A DNA stretch of 64,000 nucleotides. Origin: Pomphorhynchus laevis (lineage: Eukaryota; Acanthocephala; Palaeacanthocephala; Echinorhynchida; Pomphorhynchidae). The stretch spans positions 1 through 64,000 of the forward strand of contig WNNJ02001092.1 of NCBI GenBank assembly GCA_012934845.2, written 5' to 3'. The number at the start of each line of letters is the position of its first letter. Within the stretch, counting starts at the first letter, position 1. The position numbers and the translations under genes are program-made. Positions 12,681 through 24,974 of this stretch are shown here, piece after piece. The notes beneath the pieces were generated by a model that saw only the letters and a list, made by a program, of their open reading frames with translations, had not been told where the DNA came from and ran no database searches.

Positions 12681-15367
12681 TAGTACAACAGGTTACATCA
12701 AAACAACCGGTTACAACAGAGGAGAAAGAACTTCTAAAAGGTTATACTGGATCTAAAATGTATCAAAATGATCATCGCGTAAATCAATCAGCTTCGAAAA
12801 CCAGTAGAATTGATCATTCGTCACATAATAAACACTTATTTCGTAATCAGCCACCTGTTAATCAACCGATACAACCTCAGTCAAATAGTTCAGTTCAATC
12901 TAAAACACAACAAGGAATACATTCCATGCGGCAAAGTCAGATATTATCAAATCCAGTAAACATATACGATCCTCCAAGTGCCGCTATTATGTCTGACATG
13001 TATACATCGATTCATCAACAGCAACCGAAGCATTCAGGAACTTCTTCAGTAAGTGGAGAGCAGTCTATAGCAGGAAGAACGCTACCAAATTCCGGATTCA
13101 CGTTCAAAGCACCTATGGCAGCAACAACATCAGGGATACCAGCCACACAGCAACAATTAACTGCATACGATGTACCGCAAGATATGGAAGTTATTTCTGC
13201 GGATCAGAGTGCCATCGTTGATGACCAATCGTCTGCAAACAAATTAGTTCCACTAGAAATTAATTTTCTACTCAAGGAAAACAGAGAAGCCCATCGCACT
13301 GCTGAGTACGACTATCCTTATCTCATACTTCGGAGAGGACAACCATTTTACATAAGTGTGCGATTTGACAAGCCCTTTGATCCTACTAATTACATTCTGA
13401 CCTTACAGTTCACATTAGGCAGTCAATCGTTGATATCAAAAGGAACTCACATAAGAATACCTGTAAATGGAACGCAATCGCTTGTTTCTGGATGGAAGGC
13501 GGATTTTGTTAAAGCGACTGTTGACAGTTCTAATGGTAAGAACATCGTCAAAATCGAAGTAAATACATCTAGCACCGCTCTTATTGGTCGATATAAAGTA
13601 TATTTGGAAACTCAGTACCGTAATGAGAAACCATGTCTATTTAGATATGCTGAGGATGTTCCATTGATTTTAAATCCATTTTGTAAAGATGATTCATGTT
13701 ATATGGAAGGCGTGGATGACGTCAATGAATACGTGCTTAATGAGGACGGTCTTGTTTACCTGGGTACTGCACAATATATTGTACCTAGAGCGTGGTATTT
13801 CGGACAATTTCAATTTCCATGTTTAGACATCGCTCTTTGGCTTATCGAAAGGGCGAATCTTCCATATGAAAGCCGTGGAAATGTTTACCAAATATTAAGA
13901 TCACTAGCCGCAATGATTAACGGAGGCGATCGCGGGATGCTTGAGTCGACCAAATACGGATCATCAGCTCGACAAGGTTTTGATCCGAATGAGTGGATTG
14001 GAAGTGTGAAAATCGCGAAAAAATTTATGGAACAAAGAGGGCAGCCCGTGCGATATGGATGCTCGTGGACTTTTTCCGCGGTTTTTTGTACGCTTGCGAG
14101 ATCACTAGGTATACCTTGTAGAGTTGTGACCGCATTCAATACGGTTCATGACTCCGATCTTTGCAGTACTGTTGATATTCACTGGGACAGAAATCATAGG
14201 CCCGTTACACAGTTAAATAAAGATGTTATCAACATAAATCACACATGGAACGAAATGTGGTTTAAAAGAGATGATATTCCTGCCGAATTGAATGGATGGC
14301 AAATTGTAGACAGCATGGGTGTATCTGCAAGTGAAAGCTTATATCGGCTTGGACCCTATCCGGTGAAGGCAATCAAGAAAGGAGATGCTGCGTTTCTGGC
14401 GGATGGTCATCTATTTTTTGCAATGATTAACAATTATTTGGTTCATTGGATCGCAGAAAGAAATGGTGACATGGTTCCTATTTTAATTGAAGACGATTAT
14501 CTCGCTCATAAATTTGTTACAAAATCAGTAAACAATAATCAATATGTAGATATAACAAACACTTATAAAGATGGAGAATCGGAACTAAATAATAGTCCCT
14601 TTATTGAAGAGAGACGTTTGCGCTTAATTGAAAATTACAAGTTATTTCACTCTGATGATGTTCAATCAAAAGTATATATAATGCAAGAGTCTAGCCATGG
14701 AGACACTGTTGTTCTTACATGGACTGTACACAATCAATCGAATGAGACAAGAACTTGTGAATTTTATATGAACTCATACTTTTCGACAATTGACGGAAGA
14801 CTAATTTCCGAATGTAAAGAGCTCCGTGGTGATGCTGTAATTCTTAATACAAAAGAAGAACGTCAATTTCATATGAAGATTAGGGCCGAAGATTATTCAG
14901 ACAAAATAAGGCCTTATCATCTACTGAAAATATTCTCACAACTTTATGTTGTTGAAACAGGACAAACTAGACCAGTCATTTGTGATTTTGACTTTGAATG
15001 CTACGACATGATTAAATTAGTACCGGACAAAAGCAAAACTGCGTACGTAGAACATTCGTTTCCGATAAAAATCCAGATATCCAACCCACTTAAACGTCTG
15101 TTACAAAATTGTACATTGCATATCGAAGGCATCGGAACGCCTAGGACAATCATCTTAGAAAGAGCTCTTAGACCTCTTGAAGTCACCGTATATCAAACAA
15201 ATATAATACCGAATAAAACAGGCCTGAAACAACTTTATGTTGGATTTAGCTGTTCGATATTAAACAACATTTATACAACAACTAAGATCGAAGTTCAAGA
15301 GGGAACTAGCAATGGTGAGGACGAAGATGTAAGCGCAGAGCAGCGAACAGCAGAATTATCAGATTGA
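12681..15367 (+). CDS. Transglutaminase family protein, catalytic Cys replaced by Ser
   Basis: Member of the animal transglutaminase family (factor XIII, TG2, insect annulin), which crosslink Gln to Lys side chains. About 890 residues in one open exon. Order: ~170-residue Q/S/N-rich probably disordered N-terminus; transglutaminase N domain (from VPLEINFLL, with RRGQPFY); core domain (ILNPFCKDDSCYMEGV, YGQFQFPCLDIALW); two C-terminal Ig-like domains; stop at 15365-15367. The active-site motif, normally YGQCWVF, reads YGCSWTF: Ser (codon 14063-14065) stands where catalytic Cys belongs, with a Cys one residue earlier. His (14240-14242, NHTWNE) and Asp (14309-14311, GWQIVD) are kept, spaced 59 and 23 residues on, as in factor XIII. 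Classical activity is probably lost, as in band 4.2. The first in-frame ATG is at 12758, but TTCGTTACTCTACAG at 12680 looks like a 3' splice site, so an upstream exon is likely. Confidence 0.9.
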
Positions 15368-15441
15368 ACTTTGGATTTTATTAAATTATTTACCGAAAGG
15401 AAGATGTATTACAGAAATTTTTCGTTTCCAATTTGCTATTA

Positions 15442-15451
15442 AATAAATAAA
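15442..15451 (+). promoter_or_regulatory. Polyadenylation signal of the transglutaminase gene
   Basis: Two overlapping AATAAA hexamers lie about 75 bp after the transglutaminase stop, a normal distance for an animal poly(A) signal. In such AT-rich DNA chance matches are common, so the position is the main support. Confidence 0.5.
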
Positions 15452-15852
15452 ATTTAAAAAAATCAAATCAGTCTTATTTTGCAGCTTCTTTGAAATCTGA
15501 TAAACAAATTAAAAAAAAATGAAATTTTTTTGAAAATTCTTAGCCGCTTCGGAAATTGTAAAGTTCTGAAGTTATTTGTTGCTTTTGTTCGAAATTAGGC
15601 TTTTATGCTTGGGATATATTTACGCGTAACTTAACAAATTAAAAATGCTACTGTTTAGCTTAAAATTTAATATGTTAAGATAATTAAGAACGTTTAGCTA
15701 TAACTATAAAGAATCTGAATTTGATATGTTAATAGTAAAATAGTTATTATCGTAATCTAATTTATCATAATCTAAATACAAAAATATAATGTATTTTTTA
15801 TCATTAATTAGAGGTAGCCATTTTTATTTCACGTTTCACAACTGTACAAGTA

Positions 15853-16425
15853 AAACAAACTATATATGACTAGTTTAAAATTACAATTGCAAAATAGGTA
15901 GTTTTTCAAATTGAAGGTAGCACGTTCCCCTACCAACGCAGATTTAATTTTAAATCAGAAATGATTTCAATTAAATTTGCAAACTGTAAGACGAAAGTCT
16001 TTTTCATTAATCTAATTGCCAATAAAAGCAAACGAGTCGAGTGATCGTCAGTCAACATTTGAAAGGACCGAATGGTGAAACGTAGGTATTGGCTCAGTAG
16101 TTGATGAGGTTCACTAATACTGAAATGGAGTGTACTGTGGTTGGCCATATAGTATAGAATAAAAGCAACGTGCAGAATAAAATAGTCAGCAAAAAATAAT
16201 ACAACTGTTGAATTATCAAAATAAATAATAAGTCTTTTACAAAACAAAAAAAAAACTTTTTTATGTGGCAAATGCACACAGACTGTGTGCTTACAACCCA
16301 CAAAGAACGAAACAGATTTAAAAAAGTTACTCGTTTAGTAACTGTTTTTTGTAGCTGTTTTTTGAACAATTAGAGAGAGAATGATGATCGCAGATGATCG
16401 GGTAGGAAAGTCCGAGGAATATTCC
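15853..16425 (+). mobile_element. Left flank of satellite-bearing dispersed repeat
   Basis: This non-coding segment occurs elsewhere in the window. Its first ~290 bp (AACAAACTATATATGACTAG, CAAATTGAAGGTAG, AATCAGAAATGATTTC, GAAACGTAGGTATTGG) match the reverse complement of 24975-25235. Its last ~165 bp (TTATGTGGCAAATGCA through GATGATCGGGTAGGAAA) are repeated in direct orientation at 18697-18860, on the other side of the satellite array. This suggests the flank and the array belong to one mobile unit. No protein is encoded, so it would be non-autonomous. Confidence 0.65.
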
Positions 16426-18545
16426 ACGATACTTGTTTATCATTAATATTGTTATCATCCGTAATTGCGTATAATCAAATAAACATTTATGAACATCATT
16501 AATTATTAGATAATAAAAATTAAATCAGTAAATAATTAGCATATGATTTTTTAATTTTATATACACAAATTTCATTATCTAATAAACAGTTATCGACAAT
16601 ACGTTTTTATTATCAATAAGTGATCATAGGTAATTGTGTATCATCAAATAACCATTTATCAACGTCAATTAATTATTAGAAAATAAAAATTGAATCTGTA
16701 AATAATTACCATATGATTTTTCAATTATATTAACAAATTTTTTATCTAATAAACAGTTATCTACGATACTTGTTCATTATCATTAATATCGTTATCATAG
16801 GTAATTACGTATAATCAAATAAACATTTATCAACATTAATTAATTATTAGATAATAAAAATTGAATTTGTAAATAATTAACATATGATTTTTTAATTATA
16901 TTTACACAATTTTTTTTATCTAATAAACAGTTATCGACAATACGTTTCTATTATTAATAAGTTATCATCCGTAATTGCATATAATTAAATAAACATTTAT
17001 CAACATTAATTAATTATTAGATAATAAAAATTGAATTTGTAAATAATTAACATATGATTTTTCAATTATATTAACAAATTTTTTATCTAATAAACAGTTA
17101 TCTACGATACTTGTTTATTATCAATAAGTGATCATAGGAAATTGTGTATAATCAAATAAACATTTATCAACATTAATTAATTATTAGATAATAAAAATTG
17201 AATCGGTAAATAATTAACATATGATTTTTTAATTATATTTACACAATTTTTTTATCTAATAAACAGTTATCGACAATACGTTTCTATTATTAATAAGTTA
17301 TTATCGGTAATTGTGTATAATTAAATAAACATTTATCAACATTAATTAATTATTAGATAATAAAAATTGAATTTGTAAATAATTAACATATGATTTTTCA
17401 ATTATATTAACAAATTTTTTATCTAATAAACAGTTATCTACGATACTTGTTCATTATCATTAATATCGTTATCATAGGTAATTACGTATAATCAAATAAA
17501 CATTTATCAACATTAATTAATTATTAGATAATAAAAATTAAATCAGTAAATAATTAGCATATGATTTTTCAATTATATTTATACAAATTTCATTATCTAA
17601 TAAACAGTTATCGACAATACGTTTCTATTATTAATAAGTTATCATCCGTAATTGCATATAATTAAATAAACATTTATCAACATTAATTAATTATTAGATA
17701 ATAAAAATTGAATTTGTAAATAATTAACATATGATTTTTCAATTATATTAACAAATTTTTTATCTAATAAACAGTTATCTACGATACTTGTTCATTATCA
17801 TTAATATCGTTATCATAGGTAATTACGTATAATCAAATAAACATTTATCAACATCAATCAATTATTAGATAAAAAAATTGAATCTGTAAATAATTAACAT
17901 ATGATTTTTCAATTATATTTACACAAATTTTATTATCTAAAAACAGTTATCTACGGTACCTGTTTATTATCATTAATATTGTTATCATCCGTAATTGCAT
18001 ATAATCAAATAAACATTTATCAACATTAATTAATTATTAGATAATAAAAATTAAATCAGTAAATAATTAGCATATGATTTTTCAATTATATTTACACAAA
18101 TTTCATTATCTAATAAACAGTTATCGACAATACGTTTTTATTATCAATAAGTGATCATAGGTAATTGTGTATAATCAAATAATCATTTATCAACGTCAAT
18201 TAATTATTAGAAAATAAAAATTGAATTTGTAAATAATTACCATATGATTTTTCAATTATATTAACAAATTTTTTATCTAATAAACAGTTATCTACGATAC
18301 TTGTTCATTATCATTAATATCGTTATCATAGGTAATTACGTATATTCAAATAAACATTTCTCAACAGTAATTAATTATTTGATAATAAAAATTGAATCTG
18401 TAAATAATAAAAATATGATTTTTCAATTATATTCACAAATTTTGTTATCTAATAAACAGTTATCTACGATACTTGTTTATTATTAATATTGTTATCATCG
18501 GTAATTGTGTATAATCAAATAAACATTTATCATATGATTTTTCAA
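16426..18545. repeat. ~170-bp satellite array, about 12 copies
   Basis: Each unit runs through TAATAAACAGTTATC, an ACTTGTTTATTATC-type segment, TAATCAAATAAACATTTATC, AATTAATTATTAGATAATAA and CATATGATTTTTCAATTATA. The CAGTTATC marker recurs near 16587, 16755, 16929, 17095, 17267, 17427, 17606, 17775, 17944, 18118, 18286 and 18456, i.e. every ~165-180 bp, which is nucleosome-scale. At least two alternating variants are visible (ACGATACTTGTT and ACAATACGTTT), suggesting a two-unit higher-order repeat. The last copy is truncated at about 18545. Confidence 0.95.
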
Positions 18546-18639
18546 TTATTAAATTTTCCAATTATTATCAAACTTTATTCTAACTTACTCAAATTAAAGG
18601 CAACAACAGCCTACGAGTATTGCCAAAATTGTTGATCGT

Positions 18640-18880
18640 AAAAGGCCTAAAATATAATCTTTTATTGTTGCACTGCAAATTAAAGAAAGCTTTCTTTATG
18701 TGGCAAATGCAATCAGACTGTGTGCTTTCAATCAGCAAAAAAAACATTGAAAAACTTTACGCGTTTAGTAGCATCGATTTTAGTTGTTTTTTGAACAATT
18801 GGAGTGAGAATTAAGATCGCGGATGATCAGGTAGGAAATTCCAAAGAAGAGGAGTAGCAATATGTAGGGATCGACGACTG
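18640..18880 (+). mobile_element. Right flank of satellite-bearing dispersed repeat
   Basis: A direct repeat of the segment just left of the satellite: TTATGTGGCAAATGCAAT, CAGACTGTGTGCTT, GTTGTTTTTTGAACAATTG and GATGATCAGGTAGGAAATTC match 16261-16415 with scattered differences. The final part (AAGAGGAGTAGCAATATG, TAGGGATCGA) occurs again at 20270-20325. It continues into a purine-rich, GC-richer stretch to about 19040 with no recognised product. Confidence 0.65.
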
Positions 18881-19075
18881 AAGTTGGTTGAGTGAAGAGG
18901 TACGTGTATCAGAAGAGAAGCACAGTAACGTAGGTGAGTAGAAAGAGAGCGCGGTTCACTTTAAGTTGGCGGATAGAGATAAGAAGCATAATTACAATGG
19001 AGAAGGCGATAAGTTAGACAAAGCAGACGAAAACGAACGCGATGTTTAAAAACAAAAATTCCAGTGCTAATTGCT

Positions 19076-19680
19076 TTCTATATTTGTAATCAATTATGTT
19101 ATGTAGACAAGTCAGTTATTAAAATATGGAGCCTTAATAAGCTAAATTTAAAAATACATGATATTTATATTTATCATAAACTTATTATTTATCATAATCT
19201 TCTATATTTGTAATCATTATGTTATGTAGACAAGTCAGTTATTAAAATATGGAGCCTTAATAAGCTAAATTTAAAAATACATGATATTTATATTTATCAT
19301 AAACTTATTATTTATCATAATCTTCTATATTTTTAATCATTATGTTATGTAGACAAGTCGGTTATTAAAATATGGAATTCAAATAAGCTAAATTTAAAAA
19401 TAGATGATATTTATATTTATCATAAACTTATTATTTATCATAATCTTCTATATTTTTAATCATTATGTTATGTAGACAAGTCGGTTATTAAAATATGGAA
19501 TTCAAATAAGCTAAATTTAAAAATAGATGATATTTATATTTATCATAACTTTAATCTTTCTATATTTTTAATCATTATGTTATGTAGACAAGTCGGTTAT
19601 TAAAATATGGAATTAAAATAAGCTAAATTTAAAAATAGATGATATTTATATTTATCATAACTTTAATCTTATGATGTAAT
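19076..19680. repeat. ~123-bp tandem repeat, five copies
   Basis: Units begin with TCTATATTTGTAATCATTAT or close variants at about 19076, 19200, 19323, 19446 and 19558. Each contains TTATGTAGACAAGTC, GGTTATTAAAATATGGA, AAGCTAAATTTAAAAATA and GATGATATTTATATTTATC. The first two copies share GGAGCCTT where the later three have GGAATTCA or GGAATTAA, so adjacent copies are most alike, as expected from unequal exchange. The last copies are slightly shorter. Confidence 0.92.
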
Positions 19681-21949
19681 TTTATTATTTAAATAATAAA
19701 ATAGTCATGAAATAATAAGTTTCTTTATCTTGTGCTTATTTGCTATCTTGAAGTCCTGAATTAAATACATAGAATTACAAAAATAACAAAAATGATTCCT
19801 AGCATTACATGTATAAATTAGTAAATTAATAAACAAATCAATTTTAATTAAAATCTCGAGTTCAAATGATGCAAATTTACAACTGAATTCATTTAACATC
19901 AAATAGTAGGATTTAATTTATTGCCCAGTTCATCCATTAGCTGTTTAAAATACTCTCGGAATATCAAAATTCTAACAATTTAGATTTAATAATAAATTGG
20001 TAAATCAATTTTAATTAAAACTTTGAGTTTATAAGTATCTCATAGATAGTATCTTATGATGTAATTTTATCATTATGCAACTTCAACAAATGATATCTAG
20101 AAAGTAATTAATAAAAATATTTGATGATAAACATTACGAAAATTTTAATATTTGATAATTCCGTTTCTGAATGAAAAAAAAACTTGAAAAAATTATTGTT
20201 TTTCAACAAACCCGTCGATTTTAAAATTAAGGTTTATTTTTTACAGATAATTCATTACAAAATAATCGTAGATGATCAGGTAGGGAATTCCAAAGAAGAG
20301 GAGTAGCAATATGTAGGGATCGATCTTTATTATAAATGAAATGATCTATGAGTCATGGATCATAATTTTTCTTAAAATAGTGACCACATGATTACTGAAA
20401 TTATTCATTATAATAAGATAATCAGTTTAATCTTTTAATTATTAATAATTATTTAATGAGTATGTTAATTTTTTCAAAATAATTCTCAACATAGCTGCCT
20501 AGCTTTATCTAGCTTAATTAATAATTATTTAAATTCATAATGCAAATAATATTTTATTTTAATAAAATAATGTTGCTTTAATAATAATGCTTTAATGTTT
20601 TTGATCGATTAATTTCATCTTGAATTGTTTTGGGTTTATTGTCAAAAAAAGCTTGTTAACTTATGATAATTTTATTAATAATTACATTGATCAGAAGATG
20701 GGATTAAAACTTGTTCGCAAGTTCGCTTAAAACTGTGGAAACTGAAAAATTGAGATGCTCAGGAAATTATATTCGAATTTTTCGCAACCAAACTACGAAC
20801 AACGTTTATACTTCGTTCATAATTGTGATATTCATACATCGTTGATGTTGTAAGAAAATTCTCTTAAAAAAGTAATTGAAAATTAGTCAAAAAAGACAAT
20901 ATTTGGGTTTGACTTTTATGATATTTAGTTTTTACAATTTAGTTGTCAGAAGCGAATGTAATTTATTTGATTCGGTTAAATATTACGCCATTTATACAGG
21001 AAATAATATTAGATTTTCAGATTGTCGACGTAATATATTTAAATATAATATATAATATAATATATTGAATATATTCAATATATTTGAAACTAGCTAATAG
21101 TTTTTAAAGCGTATCTTACCGAATAAATACTTAATATAATATATAATTAATAAAATTGTAAACAGTTCGCTTAAAACTGTGAAAGCAAATTGAAAAAGTC
21201 AATTTATAGATTTCATCTGTAGCTCGAGATTAGTTTTGCTCTTTAGCAAACTATTTTATAGACGAACCGATTTAAATTACAAATCAAGATGTTCAGAATT
21301 ATTTAATACAGGTGCCATACAAGATAAATCCTTTAGAAAAACTGAGAATATTAATGTAGGAGATTGTATTTAAAAAAATATTTACAGAGCGACGAGAAAG
21401 TGCATAATAAAAAATGACTATAACAAAAAAAACGTTTTGTTCATCCGAAGAAAGCTGATAAAAATTCAAAATCCACGGGCTAACAAAATAACATATTTGC
21501 GGAACGTGTGGACATATTTAAAATATATGCATTATGATTCGTGTGCGAATGATCAATTATTTATAGAGTTATAGTAGAGTTAAAGTATAATTTTGAAAAT
21601 GTCATCATCCTTGATATAGCAATAAATGCGAACTTAGCTGAGATTTTGAAATTGCGGAAACAGGAAGAGAACTTTTAGCGTGCCTTACCCAGATAAGTAT
21701 ACGGACATGTTCGGTTAACATACAAAGTAGAGTCGTTTACAATGTATTTAACTAAATCGGATAAATAATATTGGAGCCAAATACGAAATTCTAAATTTGT
21801 GTATGGCTTGGTATAACAAGTCATGTACATTCTAGAAAATGGAACGCAGATTCACAGCGAACAGTTCAGCATTTCCGAAACTGAGTCTTAATTATATATT
21901 TACAGGTAAAAATGAAATACAATGAGGAAATTGACTTTGTAAGTCAATT
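19681..21949. other. Intergenic, with a fragment of the dispersed repeat
   Basis: No gene was recognised. At 20268-20325 a ~55-bp piece of the satellite-flank repeat (GATGATCAGGTAGGGAATTC, AAGAGGAGTAGCAATATG) recurs. An 18-bp direct repeat, AGTTCGCTTAAAACTGTG, is at about 20724 and 21166. AT-rich palindromes lie near 21030-21080. Confidence 0.55.
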
Positions 21950-22745
21950 TCTGGATAAATTCGTTCACCAATTGAATAAAAATTATTAGAATTAAATACA
22001 CATATATCATCAATGTATGAAAACATATAATTCATATATTTTTATTGTTTAGATTTAGTTTTTACACACTTATGAACAAATTCATATTCTATACAGCTTA
22101 AAAACAAGTCAGCTATAATTGGGCTACTATTACCTAACATTGAAACACCTTTTACTTGTCTAAATATAGATGTCCCTACTTTTTAATAATTTTGATTTAT
22201 CAAAATATTTAAGGATTCTATTAATTCAATTTTATCCATATATTTATATTTACTTGATGGTTTAATTTTTGTTAGATATGCGTTATAATTATTATAACAT
22301 ATATATGTATATCTTTTTCCGAATATAAGATTAATTAATTTTACTAACGCTTCTTTAATATCTACTAAATCTAGATTTGTATAAAGCGTACTAAAATCGT
22401 ACGTATTTATATTCTGAAAATTTATTCCTTTTGTCTGTTCTAAAAATTCTTCTGTAGAATTAATACTGAAATAGTGTTTTATACCAGTATTAATTTCAAT
22501 TACCTTGCAATATTTTTTAAAATGTGCTTTAATTACTTTAAGTATTTTATTCATATAAACATAGTGGTTTTAATGTACATTTAAACGCACGACATATGAA
22601 CCTAGGTTTTATTGGATTTTTATGTAATTTGGGATTCTAATATAATATAGGTATAGATTTATTATCTGATTCAACCTTTATACCCTTTTTTCCATTATAG
22701 AACAGTGATTTGTAATAATTGTTTGATACTAAAATAGTTTTAATA
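21950..22745 (-). mobile_element. Naiad-type Penelope-like element, RT fragment
   Basis: Minus-strand reverse transcriptase fragment of a Penelope-like retroelement. It reads YMNKILKVIKAHFKKY, INTYDFSTLYTNLDLVDIKE (RT motif A region) and KYKYMDKIELIESLNILI, then the NSSPIIADLF block (RT motif B) toward 22080-22180. The same sequence is found at 35.2-36.2 kb and 47.7-51.9 kb with high similarity. It overlaps in content with the neighbouring fragment at 23465-24012, so the two are not simply halves of one interrupted copy. The element is broken. Confidence 0.8.
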
Positions 22746-22789
22746 CTGAAATAGTTTTTAATTTATTATGTTTGTACATAAATAATATT

Positions 22790-23440
22790 AAAAAACGATA
22801 AATACAGGAGAACGTTTGTCTTCTTCGTAGAGAAATGTCATTCCTTCAGAGGGCTGGCTGCTACCACCAACCTACCATGTTCCTTCCCTTTTGAGCCGTC
22901 GACATAATGCTGATAGCATTTCCACGTTGGATGGCGATGCTTACGTTTGGGAGAAGATATGAAGTAGCACGTGAATCCCCGGTAACGTGCTATAATCTTT
23001 TTCCTACCTCCTTAACCAGAGCTAAAGCGGAAGAGCCCGGTGATCCATAAGTCTCTACTCCAAAAGAGCAAAATATGTGGGACATGGTCAAGTCGGCATA
23101 TTTCAGCCGTTTGCTTTCTTCGGCATATGAAGCTGCTTCGCCCGCTCCTCTAACTGCATTCCTAACATTGCTGGCTGCGAGGGTGTCCACGCAGGTGGCG
23201 CCCTCATCAAACATTTCCTTTCGCGCCAAGGGAAAATGGTGACTCGTCAGGACGTCGACCGTCCGATCTGCATACATTGGATGAGTTTAGAATGTTTGGG
23301 GCGTTGACGGTGTTGAGGACTCTGCTTATCACTGAATTTATTTCCGCGTGTTAGGGGAATCTGCCTCTCAAAATTCTGCATGCTAATCCGGGTTGTCCTA
23401 ACTCGTCAACAGACGCTCCACCATGACATATGTATGGAGT
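22790..23440 (-). mobile_element. Retroelement polyprotein C-terminal fragment
   Basis: A GC-richer island whose minus-strand reading contains GATCVDTLAASNV, AGEAASYAEESKRLKYADL and IFCSFGVETYGSPGSSAL, then LVKEVGKRL. This resembles the conserved segment F.PFxVETLGPW...A..LI.EIGKRL found after the RT in many invertebrate retroelement proteins (recognised from general knowledge of these predicted proteins, not from a named family). About 95 codons are open (22990-23277). It separates two Naiad-type fragments in the same orientation. The element class is uncertain. Confidence 0.5.
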
Positions 23441-23464
23441 ACATGTAGGAAGGCCTAATCTTAA

Positions 23465-24012
23465 TAAATAGTGTTTTATACCAGTATTAATTTCGATTAT
23501 CCTACAATATTTTTAGAAGTATGCTTGAATTACTTTAAGTATTTGATTCATATAAACCGATAGTTGTTTTAATGTACATTTACACGCACTACATATGAAA
23601 CTAGGTTTTATTGGATTTTTATGTAATTTTGGATTCCAATATAATATAGGTATAGTTTTATTATCTGATTTAATTTTTATACCCTTTTTATTCATTATAG
23701 AACAGTGACTTGTAATAATTGTTTCTAAACTTAACTCACTACGTTTATCTGTTGGATTTACATTTAAATCATTAGAATTAAACTCTTTCATTAGTATATC
23801 ATAATAAAGCTTTTTGCATATGAAGACAAAGTTATTGCTAGCTTTATCAATAGTTGTTATTATATAGCTATTCTTTAATTTAGTAAGTTCGGTATACATA
23901 TCTTTATTAATTTTAACTTTCCTTTTATAATTGTTTGTTATTTTCATTTTATTTTTAATTTTATCTAATATATAAGTTTTCCAAATGTTTATCTTAGATG
24001 TATTTAAGCTTT
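23465..24012 (-). mobile_element. Naiad-type Penelope-like element, N-terminal RT fragment
   Basis: The minus-strand reading gives MKITNNYKRKVKINKDMYTE, then IITTIDKASNNFVFICKKLYY (the ADKGN-like block near the start of Penelope RTs), then TIPILYWNPKLHKNPIKPSF (the Y.LPK.HK.P..RP block) and LSVYMNQILKVI. It matches 51370-51990 closely. About 145 codons are open. Penelope-like RTs use the nicked target for priming; this is a relic of one copy. Confidence 0.8.
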
Positions 24013-24974
24013 ATGACAACTGAAAGAGCTCTATTAAAGTGTTTTTTTTGCATTAAAGCCATGTCATTTATTTGAAATTATTCAGATCATTTTTTCTGAA
24101 AGTGGATATTTTGTAATATTTGACAATATTACAAAATCCTTTTACAAAATTCTATAATATTTTAAAGCATAAAATTTACATTTTATTTAATTCAGTTACA
24201 TTTAGCCGAGGTTTTGCCCTATAAATTTTAAAGCGGAAATACAATTCATTATTTTTTAATGAATTATTTAAAAATATATATTAATGAAATATTTAATCAG
24301 TATTTTATTATTTGCAAGTAATATATTTTTATTAAAAACAATTCTGAGCATTATAAGGAAAATATATTTCATGGAAATATATGTAGTAAGCTTCAATTTA
24401 CCAATAGAAAGTGCGTATATAAAAGTATTTTACTTGAAAATATCGAGTAAAATGTTTCGATAAATAAAATAAATGAACTGATTATGATAAATTTGATTAT
24501 GAGCTGATTATGACAAACTAAAAAGTTGGCGCTAAATCCCAATAAAAAATTTCGACTTGTATTTTATCATACTTTAGCATGCTGCCTATATTATTTCTGA
24601 TTTGTTTTGGCCATCTAGGTTAGTTTGCCACACGATTATTATTTTAAATTAAAATAAGTAAGTGATGATAACCTGCACATTAAAAATATGAAATAAAAAA
24701 ACATGAAATATGCACATCAATATATATAAAGTTTAACTTAATATGCATTTCAATCAGTGTTACATTGAAATTTTGATGATTATTTCTATAATGCACATTG
24801 CTTTCATTTTATCTATAATCCAACAGCAGCCATCAAGTAAAAACAGCTTTATAAAATATCTAATTGATGAGAATATTTATTTTGAACTTCAACAACGAGG
24901 TTATCAATATTTTCATTCATACAATTTAAATTTTTGATGACATTACTTTGCTTTAATCCAATCTATAAGTTAAC
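24013..24974. other. AT-rich intergenic region
   Basis: It contains a perfect 13-bp hairpin at 24108-24137. A 64-codon reading frame starting at ATG 24743 has a hydrophobic N-terminus (IEILMIISIMHIAFILSII) and a short polar tail; it could encode a small secreted peptide but matches nothing I know and may be chance. Confidence 0.4.

Noticed and set aside
13885-14139. Open frame of 84 codons antisense to the transglutaminase
   Set aside because: It is a shadow of a strongly supported coding exon on the other strand, with no family resemblance.
16426-18545. CRISPR array
   Set aside because: The repeats are adjacent without unique spacers, the DNA is from an animal nucleus, and no cas genes are present.
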